Source: Novosphingobium barchaimii LL02
GTDB taxonomy: Bacteria > Pseudomonadota > Alphaproteobacteria > Sphingomonadales > Sphingomonadaceae
Reading direction: 5' to 3'
Length of the DNA: 64,000 nucleotides
NCBI RefSeq assembly: GCF_001046635.1
Contig: NZ_KQ130452.1
Location: 856,668-920,667 of the forward strand
In this document: piece after piece, positions 37,696-46,826 of the stretch
Layout: each line of letters starts with the position of its first letter
Numbering within the stretch: the stretch's first letter is position 1
The notes under the pieces: generated by a model
Told to the model about the DNA's origin: nothing
What the model saw: only the letters and a program-made list of their open reading frames with translations
The model's database searches: none
Made by a program: the position numbers and the translations under genes

Positions 37696-38869
37696 GAACG
37701 CAAGAAATCTCCTCACCGCCCTATCGCCTCTCGCAGTGACCCTCGCAAGCTGCGGCAGCGCCGCGACCGGGGAAAATACCGGCGGCAAGCCCTTCGCGGC
37801 GGAAACCTTTGCCCAGTTCGACGAGCCCTGGGCCATGGCATTCGACGAAGGCACCGGCACTCTGTTCGTTACCGAGCGCAAGGGCGCCATCCGTTTCATG
37901 ACGCCGGACCGCAAGATCGGCGAAGTCAGCGGCGTTCCCAAGGTCGACTACGGCGGCCAGGGCGGGCTGGGCGATATCCTGTTCGCCCCCGGTCAGAAGA
38001 GCGCCAAACTTGATCGGCGTACCGTATATATCAGTTGGGTCGAAGCGGGCAGCGGCGATACGCGCGGCGCGGTGGTCGGCAAGGCGGACCTCGTCTGCCC
38101 CGCCCCGCTGAAATGCCAGCTGGACGGTCTCAAGGTGATCTGGCGCCAGCAGCCCAAGGTTACCGGACGCGGTCACTTCTCGCACCGCCTCGCCTTCTCG
38201 CCCGATGGCAAATACCTGTTCGTCAGCTCGGGCGAACGGCAGAAGTTCACCCCTGCGCAGGACATCAAGGTAAATCTCGGCAAGATCGTGCGGCTGCTGC
38301 CAGACGGCACGCCTGCCCCCGGGAACCCCTTCGCCGACAAGCCTTCGCCCACGAACCAGATCTGGTCTTACGGCCACCGCAACGTCCTGGGCCTCGCCTT
38401 CGACGAACAGGGCCGGCTATGGGACCTCGAACACGGGCCCGCCGGCGGCGACGAACTCAACCTCGTCAAACCGGGCACCAACTACGGGTGGCCGCTGGTT
38501 TCGGACGGTGACCACTACGATGGTAAACCGATCCCCCGCAATTCCACCCGCCCCGACCTTGCAGCCCCCGCGATCAGCTGGAATCCAGTGATCGCGCCCG
38601 GTGATTTCATCTTCTACACCGGCGACAAGTTTCCTGCTTGGAAAGGTCAGGCCCTGATAACCGGCCTCGTCGCCACAGGCCTTGTCCGCGTGAGCATCAA
38701 CGGCGAGAAGGCGACCGAAGAAGCGCGCTATCCCATGGACAACCGCATCCGCGACATCAGTCAGGGCCCGGACGGCACGATCTGGCTGATCGAGGACGGC
38801 GAAGGCAGTGACAGCGGCCACCTGCTGCACCTCACCCCTGCAGCGACTAACGCGAAATCGGCGAATTGA
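37694..38869 (+). CDS. PQQ-dependent sugar dehydrogenase, lipoprotein (aldose dehydrogenase-like)
   Basis: 391 residues. Signal peptide with lipobox LASC (Cys20), then the six-bladed propeller: EPWAMAFDEGTGTLFVTERK, GGQGGLGDILFAP, GRGHFSHRLAFSPDGKYLFV, IWSYGHRNVLGLAFDEQGRL, then LEHGPAGGDELNLVKPGTNY. These match the soluble glucose/aldose sugar dehydrogenase family (YliI/Asd), which uses PQQ. Periplasmic. Start shares CATG with rnhB. Confidence 0.9.
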   Translation: MNARNLLTALSPLAVTLASCGSAATGENTGGKPFAAETFAQFDEPWAMAFDEGTGTLFVTERKGAIRFMTPDRKIGEVSGVPKVDYGGQGGLGDILFAPGQKSAKLDRRTVYISWVEAGSGDTRGAVVGKADLVCPAPLKCQLDGLKVIWRQQPKVTGRGHFSHRLAFSPDGKYLFVSSGERQKFTPAQDIKVNLGKIVRLLPDGTPAPGNPFADKPSPTNQIWSYGHRNVLGLAFDEQGRLWDLEHGPAGGDELNLVKPGTNYGWPLVSDGDHYDGKPIPRNSTRPDLAAPAISWNPVIAPGDFIFYTGDKFPAWKGQALITGLVATGLVRVSINGEKATEEARYPMDNRIRDISQGPDGTIWLIEDGEGSDSGHLLHLTPAATNAKSAN

Positions 38870-38908
38870 ATCGACATTGGTGCGCTGCCAACCTATCGGG
38901 CGCGCGCC

Positions 38909-39433
38909 ATGACCGCATCTGAAACAGCCACCGTCATCCCGCTCGACAACGTCGATCCGGCGCTCGTCGAAGCCTTGCTCGACAGCGCATTCGAGCCTGA
39001 GCGCCACAAGCGTACCGCCTACAAGGTTCGCGAAGGCACCGACTGGTTGCCGGGCCTCAGCTTCGCCGTGCTCGACGCGGACGAAATGCTGGTCGGTTCG
39101 ATCCAGTGCTGGCCGGTCGCTCTGAACGATCCCGCGGGCCGCGCTCATCCGATGATAATGGTCGGCCCGGTCGCGGTCATGCCCGAACATCAGGGGTCGG
39201 GTTACGGCCAGGCGCTGGTTGCCGCCGTCATCGCCGGTATCGACGAACGCGCGCCGCTGCCGCAGGTCATGGTCGGCGATCCCGAGTATTACGGCCGCTT
39301 CTGGGGCTTCTCGAACGAGCGCACCGGCGGCTGGGATCTTCCCGGCCCCTTCGAAAAGCACCGCCTGCTGGTTCGCTGCGCCAACCCGGCCGTCCTGCCC
39401 GAAAGCGGCATGCTGGGACCGTGGTTGCGGTAA
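38909..39433 (+). CDS. GNAT family N-acetyltransferase
   Basis: 174 residues. Acetyl-CoA-binding motif A is VGPVAVMPEHQGSGYGQALV at about 91-110; the fold then continues VMVGDPEYYGRFWGF, a segment typical of YhbS-type acetyltransferases. Substrate unknown. It lies 39 bases downstream of the sugar dehydrogenase on the same strand, and 73 bases before the DUF1285 gene. Confidence 0.88.
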   Translation: MTASETATVIPLDNVDPALVEALLDSAFEPERHKRTAYKVREGTDWLPGLSFAVLDADEMLVGSIQCWPVALNDPAGRAHPMIMVGPVAVMPEHQGSGYGQALVAAVIAGIDERAPLPQVMVGDPEYYGRFWGFSNERTGGWDLPGPFEKHRLLVRCANPAVLPESGMLGPWLR

Positions 39434-39506
39434 ACCGAAGCGCCGCGCCGCCGCTCTGCACAATGTCGGGCTTGGCGCGGGAAGGCCGATCTGGCATCGC
39501 CGGACC

Positions 39507-40055
39507 ATGCCCTATGAACCGCCTCCTGAACTCGCCGGCCTGTCGTTAGCCGAAGTCGCCGAACTGGTGGCAGCACGCAAGCTGCCCCCGGTGGACCAAT
39601 GGTCGCCGCCCGAACAGGGCGATAGCGAAATGCGCATCGCCGCCGATGGCCGCTGGTTCCACCAGGGCGGCGAAATCCGCCGCCCCGCCATGGTTCGCGC
39701 CTTCGCCTCGCTCCTGCTGTGCGACGAGGCTGGTCAGCACTGGTTGGTCACCCCCACGCAGAAGCTGTCGATCGAAGTCGAGGACGCCGCCTTCATCGCC
39801 ATCGACGTGAAGCGCGAAGGCGATAAACTGGCGTTCCGCCTAAACAGCGACGACCTTGTCATCGCCGGGCCGGAGCATCCGATAACTGCCGAGGGCGATC
39901 CCGATACGCCCGCGCTCTACCTTGCGATAAGGCACGGCGCCCGGGCCAGACTTAATCGCAGCACTTACGCGCAGCTCGTTGAAATCGCTGTAGAACAAAG
40001 CGACGAACTGACCGTGTCCAGCAACGGTGAACGCTTCCCGCTGATCCCGGCATGA
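39507..40055 (+). CDS. DUF1285 domain-containing protein
   Basis: 182 residues. MRIAADGRWFHQGGEIRRPA, VRAFASLLL, WLVTPTQKLSIEVEDAAFIA and LYLAIRHGARARLNRSTYAQ match DUF1285, a two-subdomain fold without an assigned reaction. It starts the tightly packed plus-strand set with nudix and cca; its stop overlaps the nudix gene by 4 bases. Confidence 0.87.
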   Translation: MPYEPPPELAGLSLAEVAELVAARKLPPVDQWSPPEQGDSEMRIAADGRWFHQGGEIRRPAMVRAFASLLLCDEAGQHWLVTPTQKLSIEVEDAAFIAIDVKREGDKLAFRLNSDDLVIAGPEHPITAEGDPDTPALYLAIRHGARARLNRSTYAQLVEIAVEQSDELTVSSNGERFPLIPA

Positions 40056-40657
40056 GCGCTCTGTTCGACGACGTTTCGCGCCGGTTCGCGGCAGGCCATG
40101 CAACCGCCCCGCCCGACATGTGGACCGACCCGCGCATCCATGACATCGAGCGGTTCACCCCGGCAGCGGTCCTGATCGCCATCACCGACCGCGAGTGCCC
40201 TGGCATTCTTCTGCTGCACCGGCCCTCGACGATGCGCGCCCATCCCGGCCAGATCGCCTTTCCCGGCGGGCGCATCGATGCGGGCGAAAACCCTGTCCAG
40301 GCAGCCCTACGCGAGGCCAACGAGGAACTGGGTATCCGTAGCGAAGACGTGCGCGTGATCGGCTCCAGCGACCTTTACCGAACCGGCAGCGGCTACGAGA
40401 TCACTCCGGTCGTCGCGGTTATCCGGGCCGACATCGACATCCATCCCAACCCGGCGGAAGTGGCGCAGTGGTTCGAGGTCCCGGTCGATTTCGTGCTGAA
40501 CCCTGCCAACCACCGTACCCGCACTCTCGACTACGAAGACCGCAAAATCAGCTTCGTCGAGATCATCTGGAACGACACACGGCAGGATCACATCATTTGG
40601 GGCGTGACCGGCGCTATCCTGCACAATCTGGCGAACCGGCTGAACTGGCATGATTGA
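40052..40657 (+). CDS. CoA pyrophosphatase-type Nudix hydrolase
   Basis: 201 residues. Nudix box [20 protein letters not shown] then ELGI fits G-x5-E-x7-REUXEE-xGU; the LLHRPSTMRAHPGQIAFPGG segment upstream is the NudL/CoA pyrophosphatase signature (UPF0035). It probably cleaves CoA or similar nucleoside diphosphates. Overlaps DUF1285 by 4 bases and cca by 8 bases, so the three are translationally linked. Confidence 0.9.
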   Translation: MSALFDDVSRRFAAGHATAPPDMWTDPRIHDIERFTPAAVLIAITDRECPGILLLHRPSTMRAHPGQIAFPGGRIDAGENPVQAALREANEELGIRSEDVRVIGSSDLYRTGSGYEITPVVAVIRADIDIHPNPAEVAQWFEVPVDFVLNPANHRTRTLDYEDRKISFVEIIWNDTRQDHIIWGVTGAILHNLANRLNWHD

Positions 40658-41822
40658 TACCCTGGACGCCCCCTGGATGCACCGCGACGACATCGCCGCA
40701 CTGGTCGCCGCGCTGGGCCATGACAATGTCCGCTACGTCGGCGGCGCCGTTCGCGACACCCTGCTCGGACTGCCGGTCAAAGACATAGACATGGCAACCG
40801 TCCTGCACCCGCAAGCGGTAATAGAACGGCTGACGGCGGCGGGCATCCGCGGTGTCCCCACCGGCATCGAGCACGGCACCGTCACGGCGGTGCTGCCCGG
40901 CGGTCCGGTCGAGATCACCACTTTGCGCCACGATGTGTCCACAGACGGCCGCCGCGCGACCGTCGCCTTTGCCCAGGACTGGCGCGAGGACGCCGCGCGG
41001 CGCGATTTCACGATAAACGCGCTTTACGCCGACCCGCTCACCGGCGAAATCTTCGACTGGTTTGGCGGACGCGAAGACCTCGAATCTCGCCGCGTCCGCT
41101 TCATCGGCGATGCCCGCCAGCGCATCCGCGAGGACCACTTGCGCATCCTGCGCTACTTTCGCTTTCAGGCCCGCTTCGGAGGCTCTGCCGCCGACGACGA
41201 GGCGGAAAGCGCCTGCGCCGAACTGGCCGCGACGCTCAAGGGCCTCTCCCGCGAGCGGGTCGGCATGGAGACGATGAACCTCCTTGGCCTCCCCGACCCG
41301 GCGCCTACCGTGCAACGCATGGCCGAGCTTGGCGTGCTGGCGGTAATCCTGCCCGAAGCCGATCCCGAAAGCCTGACCGCGCTGGTCGCCGCCGAAACCG
41401 CGCAGGGCCGCGCGCCCGACCCGATCCGCCGCCTCGCCGCCCTCCTCCCGGCGCAGCCCGCGCTGGCCGAGCAGGTCGCCGCCCGCTTCCGGCTTTCCAC
41501 CGCGCAGAAGAAACGCCTGTCGCTGGCGGCGGCGCGTGAAGGCGCACCCGGCAATGCCCGCACTCTCGCCTACCGCCTCGGCCGGGAATCCGCGCTCGAC
41601 CGGCTACTGATCGCAGGTGCGGACACGGCAACCCTGAATGGCTGGGACATCCCCCAACTGCCGCTCAAAGGCGGACAGATCGTGGCGCGAGGGACCGCTG
41701 CCGGTCCCGATGTCGCGCGCATCCTGCAAGAGGTCAAGGACGCCTGGATCGAAGAGGGCTTCCCCGATGAAGTTCGCGTCGAGGCGCTGCTGGATGCCAT
41801 CCTGGCGGCGCGCCCGGCATGA
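40650..41822 (+). CDS. cca: CCA tRNA nucleotidyltransferase (or tRNA-maturation poly(A) polymerase family)
   Basis: 390 residues. Polymerase beta-type motif VRYVGGAVRDTLLGLPVKDI then DMA (the DxD metal site), RRATVAFAQDWREDAARRDF, TINALYADPLTGEIFDWFGG and EDHLRILRYFRFQARFG are the class II CCA-transferase signatures. It adds or repairs 3' CCA on tRNA. Overlaps the nudix gene by 8 bases and the retropepsin-like gene by 4. Confidence 0.93.
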   Translation: MIDTLDAPWMHRDDIAALVAALGHDNVRYVGGAVRDTLLGLPVKDIDMATVLHPQAVIERLTAAGIRGVPTGIEHGTVTAVLPGGPVEITTLRHDVSTDGRRATVAFAQDWREDAARRDFTINALYADPLTGEIFDWFGGREDLESRRVRFIGDARQRIREDHLRILRYFRFQARFGGSAADDEAESACAELAATLKGLSRERVGMETMNLLGLPDPAPTVQRMAELGVLAVILPEADPESLTALVAAETAQGRAPDPIRRLAALLPAQPALAEQVAARFRLSTAQKKRLSLAAAREGAPGNARTLAYRLGRESALDRLLIAGADTATLNGWDIPQLPLKGGQIVARGTAAGPDVARILQEVKDAWIEEGFPDEVRVEALLDAILAARPA

Positions 41823-42451
41823 ACCTTGGCGAGCTGGGCGGCTTCCTGTTCGATCAGCCCCTGCTTACGCTGACGATCGCGGCGATCCTGCTGGCGGTGA
41901 CGGCGGGCATGGTCTCCGCCGCGCGCCCGCGCGTGGGTCAAGTCATGCGCAATGCCGCCTACCTCGGCCTTGTCGCGGCGCTGCTGCTGACGGTGGCCCA
42001 GCTTGCCGGCCATAACGGCCGCTCGGAAGCCGCGCTCTGGCTAGACCGCACCCGCCCCGCCGAGATCGTCGGCAAGGAAACCGTGATCGCCATGCGCGCC
42101 GACGGTCATTTCTGGGTGGAAGCCCGGCTCAACGGCGAGCCGGTCGATTTCCTGATCGACACCGGCGCCACGTATACCGGCGTCTCGAACCGCGTTGCCA
42201 GGCGCGTCGGGCTTCGGCCCAATGAGAAGGACGAGGGCGTGCTGATGGATACCGCCAACGGCACCATAGTCGCGCAAATGGCATCGGCGAATTCGCTGCG
42301 CTTCGGCGGGATCGAGGCCAATACCCTGCCCGTCGCCATCGGCCCGGACGGTGAGGTCGACACCAACGTCATCGGCATGAACCTGCTCTCGCAGCTGGCC
42401 TCATGGCGCGTGGAAGGCAGCCGCCTGATCCTGGTGCCGAAGGGCCGCTGA
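41819..42451 (+). CDS. Retropepsin-like aspartic protease (TIGR02281 type), copy 1
   Basis: 210 residues. Two N-terminal membrane segments (about 15-35 and 45-65), then VDFLIDTGATYTGVSNRVAR carries the active-site DTG and IDTNV-region (GEVDTNVIGMNLLSQLASWR) ends the fold. The family is clan AA aspartic proteases, membrane anchored, which act as homodimers; the substrates are unknown. ATGA overlap with cca. A paralogue follows 42 bases after. Confidence 0.88.
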   Translation: MNLGELGGFLFDQPLLTLTIAAILLAVTAGMVSAARPRVGQVMRNAAYLGLVAALLLTVAQLAGHNGRSEAALWLDRTRPAEIVGKETVIAMRADGHFWVEARLNGEPVDFLIDTGATYTGVSNRVARRVGLRPNEKDEGVLMDTANGTIVAQMASANSLRFGGIEANTLPVAIGPDGEVDTNVIGMNLLSQLASWRVEGSRLILVPKGR

Positions 42452-42493
42452 CAGTCAGCCTTGCGAAAGCTGCAATGTGCTAGGGACACACAA

Positions 42494-43141
42494 ATGGACC
42501 TTTCGCACATTCTCGGCTTCCTGGCCGGACAGCCCCTGCTTGCACTCGCCTGCGTCGGCATTGTCGTAAGCCTGCTGGGCGGAGTTCTGCGCGGCCCGGC
42601 CCCGCTTCTGGGCGGTTTCGTGCGCGGAGTAGGCAATCTCGGCCTGCTGGCGGCCATGCTGCTGACGATCGCGCAGGTCACCCGCCTGACCACCGGCGCC
42701 GACTTTGCATTCCCGCAGTTGGGCCTGACCCGCCAGAGCGTGGAAGGCGGCGAAACGCGCGTGCCGATGAATTCCGATGGCCACTTCTGGATCAATGCGA
42801 CGGTGAACGGAGTAAAACGCGACTTCCTCGTCGATACCGGCGCCACGCTCACCGCAATTTCGCCCGCCACCGCGCAGGCAGCGGACCTGAAAGCCAATCC
42901 GCTCAACCGCTCGGTGCTGATGCGCACCGCCAATGGGACCATTGAGGCAAAGCTGGCGACGATCGACGAACTGCGCATCGGAAACGTGGTTGCCCGCGAA
43001 CTCGACGCGGTGGTCGCACCGGGCATGGGCGACACCAACGTCATCGGCATGAACGTGCTGTCGCGCCTCGCCAGTTGGCGGGTGGAGGGCAGGACGCTGA
43101 TCCTGGTGCCCCATCACCCGCAGGCGGTAGAGGAGACCTGA
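42494..43141 (+). CDS. Retropepsin-like aspartic protease (TIGR02281 type), copy 2
   Basis: 215 residues with the same layout: N-terminal membrane helices, then KRDFLVDTGATLTAISPATA with DTG, and DTNVIGMNVLSRLASWRVEG at the end. It is clearly paralogous to the gene before it (shared HFWxxAxxNG, DTGAT, TNVIGMN). The ATG at 42494 fits better than an in-frame one at 42461, which lacks homology. The next gene, parC, is convergent. Confidence 0.86.
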   Translation: MDLSHILGFLAGQPLLALACVGIVVSLLGGVLRGPAPLLGGFVRGVGNLGLLAAMLLTIAQVTRLTTGADFAFPQLGLTRQSVEGGETRVPMNSDGHFWINATVNGVKRDFLVDTGATLTAISPATAQAADLKANPLNRSVLMRTANGTIEAKLATIDELRIGNVVARELDAVVAPGMGDTNVIGMNVLSRLASWRVEGRTLILVPHHPQAVEET

Positions 43142-43144
43142 GGG

Positions 43145-43169
43145 CGGCGGCCCCGGATCAGGTCCGCCG
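43145..43169. repeat. Palindrome between the retropepsin and parC genes
   Basis: CGGCGG and CCGCCG arms around a core CCCCGGATCAGGTCCG identical to that in the hairpin at 17934. It is a 6-bp stem at least, without a T-run. Same dispersed family, possibly limiting convergent transcription. Confidence 0.45.
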
Positions 43170-43174
43170 AGCCC

Positions 43175-45469
43175 TTACCCCTGAAACTTGTTGTCGCGCG
43201 GGAAGCCCACCGGCGGTAAACGCCCCGCCGCGCCGCGCGCGACCTTCCAGAGCGTCATGTCTTTCTCGGTCCGGGTACGGGCGCTCTCGCCGCCCATCGT
43301 CCAGGACAGCCCGTCTTCCAGCTTGAGCGTGATGACATCCGACATACCGCCATCGCGGTAACGCTGGAGGGTAACGCCCTGGCCCTTGGCCATGACCGGC
43401 AGTTCCTCGAGACTAAAGATCACCAGCTTGCGATTGTCACCCACAACGGCGACGTGGTCATGCTCGGCCGGAATCTCGCGGACGGTGACGAGCGTGACAC
43501 CCGGCTTGGTCGACATGACCGCCCGGCCCTTGCGAGTTTCGGCCAGCAGTTCATCCGTCTCAGCTGCAAAGCCGCGACCGACGTTCGAGGCCAGCAGAAG
43601 CTGGGCCTTGGGCTTGTAGACCATGGCCGAGACGATATGCGCCTCGGTGTCGATATCGACCATCGTGCGGATCGGTTCACCAAAGCCCCGCGCGCCCGGC
43701 AGTTTGTCGGCGCCCAGCGTGTAAAACCGGCCATTGTCGAGCGCGATCAGCACCTTGTCGGTGGTCTGCGCGTGGAAGGCATAGCCGGGGCCGTCGCCTT
43801 CCTTGAACTTGAAATCGCCGTCCAGCGGCACGTGCCCGCGTGCGGCCTTGATCCAGCCCCTGGCCGAGAGGATCACCGTGACCGGCTCCTTCTCGATCAT
43901 CGCGTCCATGCTGAATTCGACGGTTTTGGTCGCCTGCGCAATAGTGGTGCGGCGACGGCCGAGTTCGGTGTCCTCGGCATAGTCCTTGCGCAAGTTGGCA
44001 AGATCGCGCTTGATCCGGGTGCGCTGGCGAGCCGGACTTTCGAGCAGCTTGTTCAGCTCCTCCTGCTCTTTCAGCAGTTCGGCGTGCTCCTTGCGAAGCT
44101 CCATTTCCTCCAGCTTGCGCAGTGAGCGCAGGCGCATGTTGAGAATGGCTTCCGCCTGACGGTCGGTAAGCTCGAACTCCGCCATCATAACCGCTTTGGG
44201 CTCATCCTCCGTGCGGATGATCTCGATGATCCGGTCGAGGTTGAGATAAGCGATGATGTAGCCGGAAACCAGTTCCAGCCTGGCGGCGATCTTGTCGAGC
44301 CGATGGTTGGTCCGGCGCAGCAAAATGTCGATCTGGCAGAAAACCCACTCCTGAAGCAGAAGCTTCAACCCCATGACACCCGGAGTTCTGTGAGAATCCA
44401 GTACGTTGAGGTTGAGACTGAACCTGCTTTCGAGATCGGTAAGCCGGTAGAGGCTTTCCTTCAGCAGCTCGGGATCGACATTGCGGCTCTTGGGGACGAG
44501 CACGAGACGGATCTCCTCGTCACTCTCGTCGCGCACGTCTTCCAGAATCGGCAGCTTGCGGTCGCCGATCAGGGCCGCGATCTGTTCGATCAGCTTGCCC
44601 TTCTGGAGCATATACGGGATTTCGGTGACGACGAGCTGCCACTGGCCCGCGCCCAGTTTCTCTATGCCGCTTTCTTCCCACGAACCGTCTGCGTTACGCC
44701 CGGTGGAGAAACGCCCGCGTACGCGAAAACCACCCTTACCGGTCGCATAGGCGTGGCTGATCGCCTCAGGGCTGTCGACCACGAGGCCGCCGGTCGCGAA
44801 GTCCGGACCGTGGAACACTTCCATCAGCTGCGGATGCTCGACATGGGGATTGTCGATCAGCAGGAGCGTCGCGTCGATGATCTCGGCGACGTTGTGGCTG
44901 GGGATCGAGGTCGCCATGCCGACCGCAATGCCAACGGCGCCGTTGGCCAGCAGATTGGGGAACATGCCGGGGAAAATTTCCGGCTCGTTTTCCTCACCGT
45001 TGTAGGTGGGAATCAGGTCCACGGTGCCTTCGTCCAGCCCGGACATGAGCTGGATAGCAGTCTTGGTCAGGCGCGCTTCGGTATATCGATAGGCGGCCGC
45101 GTTATCGCCGTCGATATTGCCGAAGTTGCCCTGCCCCTGCACCAGCGGATAGCGCAGCGAGAAATCCTGCGCGAGGCGGACCATCGCGTCGTAGACCGAG
45201 GCATCGCCATGCGGGTGATATTTACCGATCACGTCGCCGACGACGCGCGCCGATTTCTTATAGGCATTGCCCGGGTCCAGCTTGAGCTGGCGCATCGCCC
45301 AGAGCAGGCGGCGGTGGACCGGCTTCAGCCCATCGCGAAGATCGGGCAGCGAGCGCGCCGTGATCGTCGACAGCGCGTAGACGAGATAACGCTCCGACAG
45401 CGCCGCATCGAAGGGCGCGTCGACGATGGCGTCGAACGGATCGGAGTCGTCGTCAGTCTTGGTCACCAT
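43175..45469 (-). CDS. parC: DNA topoisomerase IV subunit A
   Basis: 764 residues, the length of alphaproteobacterial Par[39 protein letters not shown] and the catalytic Tyr129 in [10 protein letters not shown] are clear; the C-terminal beta-pinwheel is shorter than in GyrA and lacks the GyrA box. It decatenates chromosomes with ParE (not in the window). At the QRDR the sequence [13 protein letters not shown] has Ala at the position of E. coli ParC Ser80 and Asp at the Glu84 position. Confidence 0.95.
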   Translation of the reverse strand: MVTKTDDDSDPFDAIVDAPFDAALSERYLVYALSTITARSLPDLRDGLKPVHRRLLWAMRQLKLDPGNAYKKSARVVGDVIGKYHPHGDASVYDAMVRLAQDFSLRYPLVQGQGNFGNIDGDNAAAYRYTEARLTKTAIQLMSGLDEGTVDLIPTYNGEENEPEIFPGMFPNLLANGAVGIAVGMATSIPSHNVAEIIDATLLLIDNPHVEHPQLMEVFHGPDFATGGLVVDSPEAISHAYATGKGGFRVRGRFSTGRNADGSWEESGIEKLGAGQWQLVVTEIPYMLQKGKLIEQIAALIGDRKLPILEDVRDESDEEIRLVLVPKSRNVDPELLKESLYRLTDLESRFSLNLNVLDSHRTPGVMGLKLLLQEWVFCQIDILLRRTNHRLDKIAARLELVSGYIIAYLNLDRIIEIIRTEDEPKAVMMAEFELTDRQAEAILNMRLRSLRKLEEMELRKEHAELLKEQEELNKLLESPARQRTRIKRDLANLRKDYAEDTELGRRRTTIAQATKTVEFSMDAMIEKEPVTVILSARGWIKAARGHVPLDGDFKFKEGDGPGYAFHAQTTDKVLIALDNGRFYTLGADKLPGARGFGEPIRTMVDIDTEAHIVSAMVYKPKAQLLLASNVGRGFAAETDELLAETRKGRAVMSTKPGVTLVTVREIPAEHDHVAVVGDNRKLVIFSLEELPVMAKGQGVTLQRYRDGGMSDVITLKLEDGLSWTMGGESARTRTEKDMTLWKVARGAAGRLPPVGFPRDNKFQG

Positions 45470-45585
45470 GGTGGGCGGACCCTAGCAGGGCGCCCGGCCA
45501 TGCCAAGCCGCGTTAGGCCGTTTTCCAGAGGTTCAAGCTGGGATAGCGTCGCTGACGAATCACACCGCATGCCAGGGAGACGACA

Positions 45586-46464
45586 ATGCACCGCTCAAAG
45601 ATTTCCGCGGGATTGCTGGCGCTTGCTCTTGCCGGATGCGGAAGCGCGCCTGCACCCGATGCCGCGGGGCCGGAAACCGTCGACATCCGCGAGGAAGCCC
45701 CTGCCTCCGTAAAGGCGCAAGGCGGCGGGGATGCCAAGCCGGGCGAGGCCATTGCGGTCAGCGCGGCCAATGGCCCACGCATCGCCTACGTCTATGAATA
45801 CGGCTATCGACTGGCTGCCGAGCGTATTGCCGAGGTGCAGCGCAGTCAGGCGGACCTTTGTGAAAAACAAGGCCCGCAGGTGTGCCGCATCCTGGATATG
45901 AAGCAGAACGGATCGGAAGGGCGTTATGCCGCTGGATCGCTGGCGCTTGCAGTTGCAGCGCCGCGCGCCCGCGCTTTCGGCGCCGAACTGGGCAAGCTGG
46001 CTGGAAACGCCGGAGGCACGCAAGTTTCCAGCGCGATCTCGGGTGAGGACCTGTCAAAGCAGATCGTCGATACCGAAGCACGCCTGCGAGCCCGCACGGT
46101 GCTGCGCGACCGGCTGATGGAAGTGCTCGCCACCCGCAAGGGCACCGTGGCCGAACTGGTCGAGGCCGAACGCGGGGTCGCGCAGGTGAACGAGGAAATC
46201 GACGAGGCGCGCAGTTGGCTGACGGAGATGCAGGGCCGCGTGAATTTCAGCCGGGTAAACCTGAGCTATGAAGCAGGATCGCCCAGTGACGGCGGCTTCC
46301 TGTCGCCGATACGCAGCGCTTTGGGGAACGTGAGCACGGTGCTTGGCACGATCTTCGCGGTCGTCATCATGCTCACGGCCATCGCGGTTCCGCTCGGACT
46401 GATCGGCTTGGCGATCCGCTGGGCAATCCTGAACTGGAGGAAGCGCTTCGGCGCGAAGGACTGA
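45586..46464 (+). CDS. DUF4349 family lipoprotein
   Basis: 292 residues. Lipobox in LLALALAGCGS (Cys18); then a polar stretch, the DUF4349 domain with RIAYVYEYGYRLAAERIAEV, EDLSKQIVDTEARLRARTVL and a coiled coil (VEAERGVAQVNEEIDEARSW), and a C-terminal helix (TIFAVVIMLTAIAVPLGLIG). The family is often near sigma/anti-sigma systems, but here it stands alone; function unknown. AGGGAG precedes the ATG. Confidence 0.85.
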   Translation: MHRSKISAGLLALALAGCGSAPAPDAAGPETVDIREEAPASVKAQGGGDAKPGEAIAVSAANGPRIAYVYEYGYRLAAERIAEVQRSQADLCEKQGPQVCRILDMKQNGSEGRYAAGSLALAVAAPRARAFGAELGKLAGNAGGTQVSSAISGEDLSKQIVDTEARLRARTVLRDRLMEVLATRKGTVAELVEAERGVAQVNEEIDEARSWLTEMQGRVNFSRVNLSYEAGSPSDGGFLSPIRSALGNVSTVLGTIFAVVIMLTAIAVPLGLIGLAIRWAILNWRKRFGAKD

Positions 46465-46469
46465 GCGAC

Positions 46470-46493
46470 CCGGCGGGTTCGCCCGCCGGTTCT
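46470..46493 (+). terminator. Terminator hairpin after DUF4349 gene
   Basis: Perfect 8-bp stem CCGGCGGG/CCCGCCGG with a TTCG tetraloop, then TTCTC, directly after the stop; it fills the gap to the convergent ferredoxin gene. Confidence 0.75.
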
Positions 46494-46825
46494 CAGCCGA
46501 TCTGCATGTCCCGCACCACGCCGGGGATGCGTACCGCGAGCCCGTCCAACGCCTCAGTCACTTCGATCTGACAGGAAAGGCGACTGGTGCGGCCCACTCC
46601 GGCGGCCAGGTCGAGCATGTCCTCCTCCTCGGTCGAGGCGGGGGGCAACTTGTCGAACCAGTCGGGCGAGACGATGACGTGGCAGGTTGAGCAGGCCATC
46701 TGCCCCTCGCACGTCCCTTCAAGCGGCATACCCGCGTTCTGACCCACTTCAAGCAGCCGGGACCCCGGCTCGGCCTGCGCCGAAACCCTGGATCCGTCGA
46801 CGGTAACGAACGTCACGTTAACCAA
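46493..46825 (-). CDS. 2Fe-2S ferredoxin (adrenodoxin/Fdx type)
   Basis: 110 residues. The cluster cysteines are at 39, 45, 48 and 85 (GTCEGQMACSTC ... LSCQI), the Isc-ferredoxin spacing. It supplies electrons for Fe-S assembly or similar redox steps. The start is a TTG at 46825 with GGGAG six bases ahead, one base after the stop of the cysteine desulfurase gene; a GTG at 46816 is an alternative. The ATG at 46830 is out of frame. Position suggests co-translation with the desulfurase. Confidence 0.9.
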   Translation of the reverse strand: MVNVTFVTVDGSRVSAQAEPGSRLLEVGQNAGMPLEGTCEGQMACSTCHVIVSPDWFDKLPPASTEEEDMLDLAAGVGRTSRLSCQIEVTEALDGLAVRIPGVVRDMQIG

Positions 46826-46826
46826 A

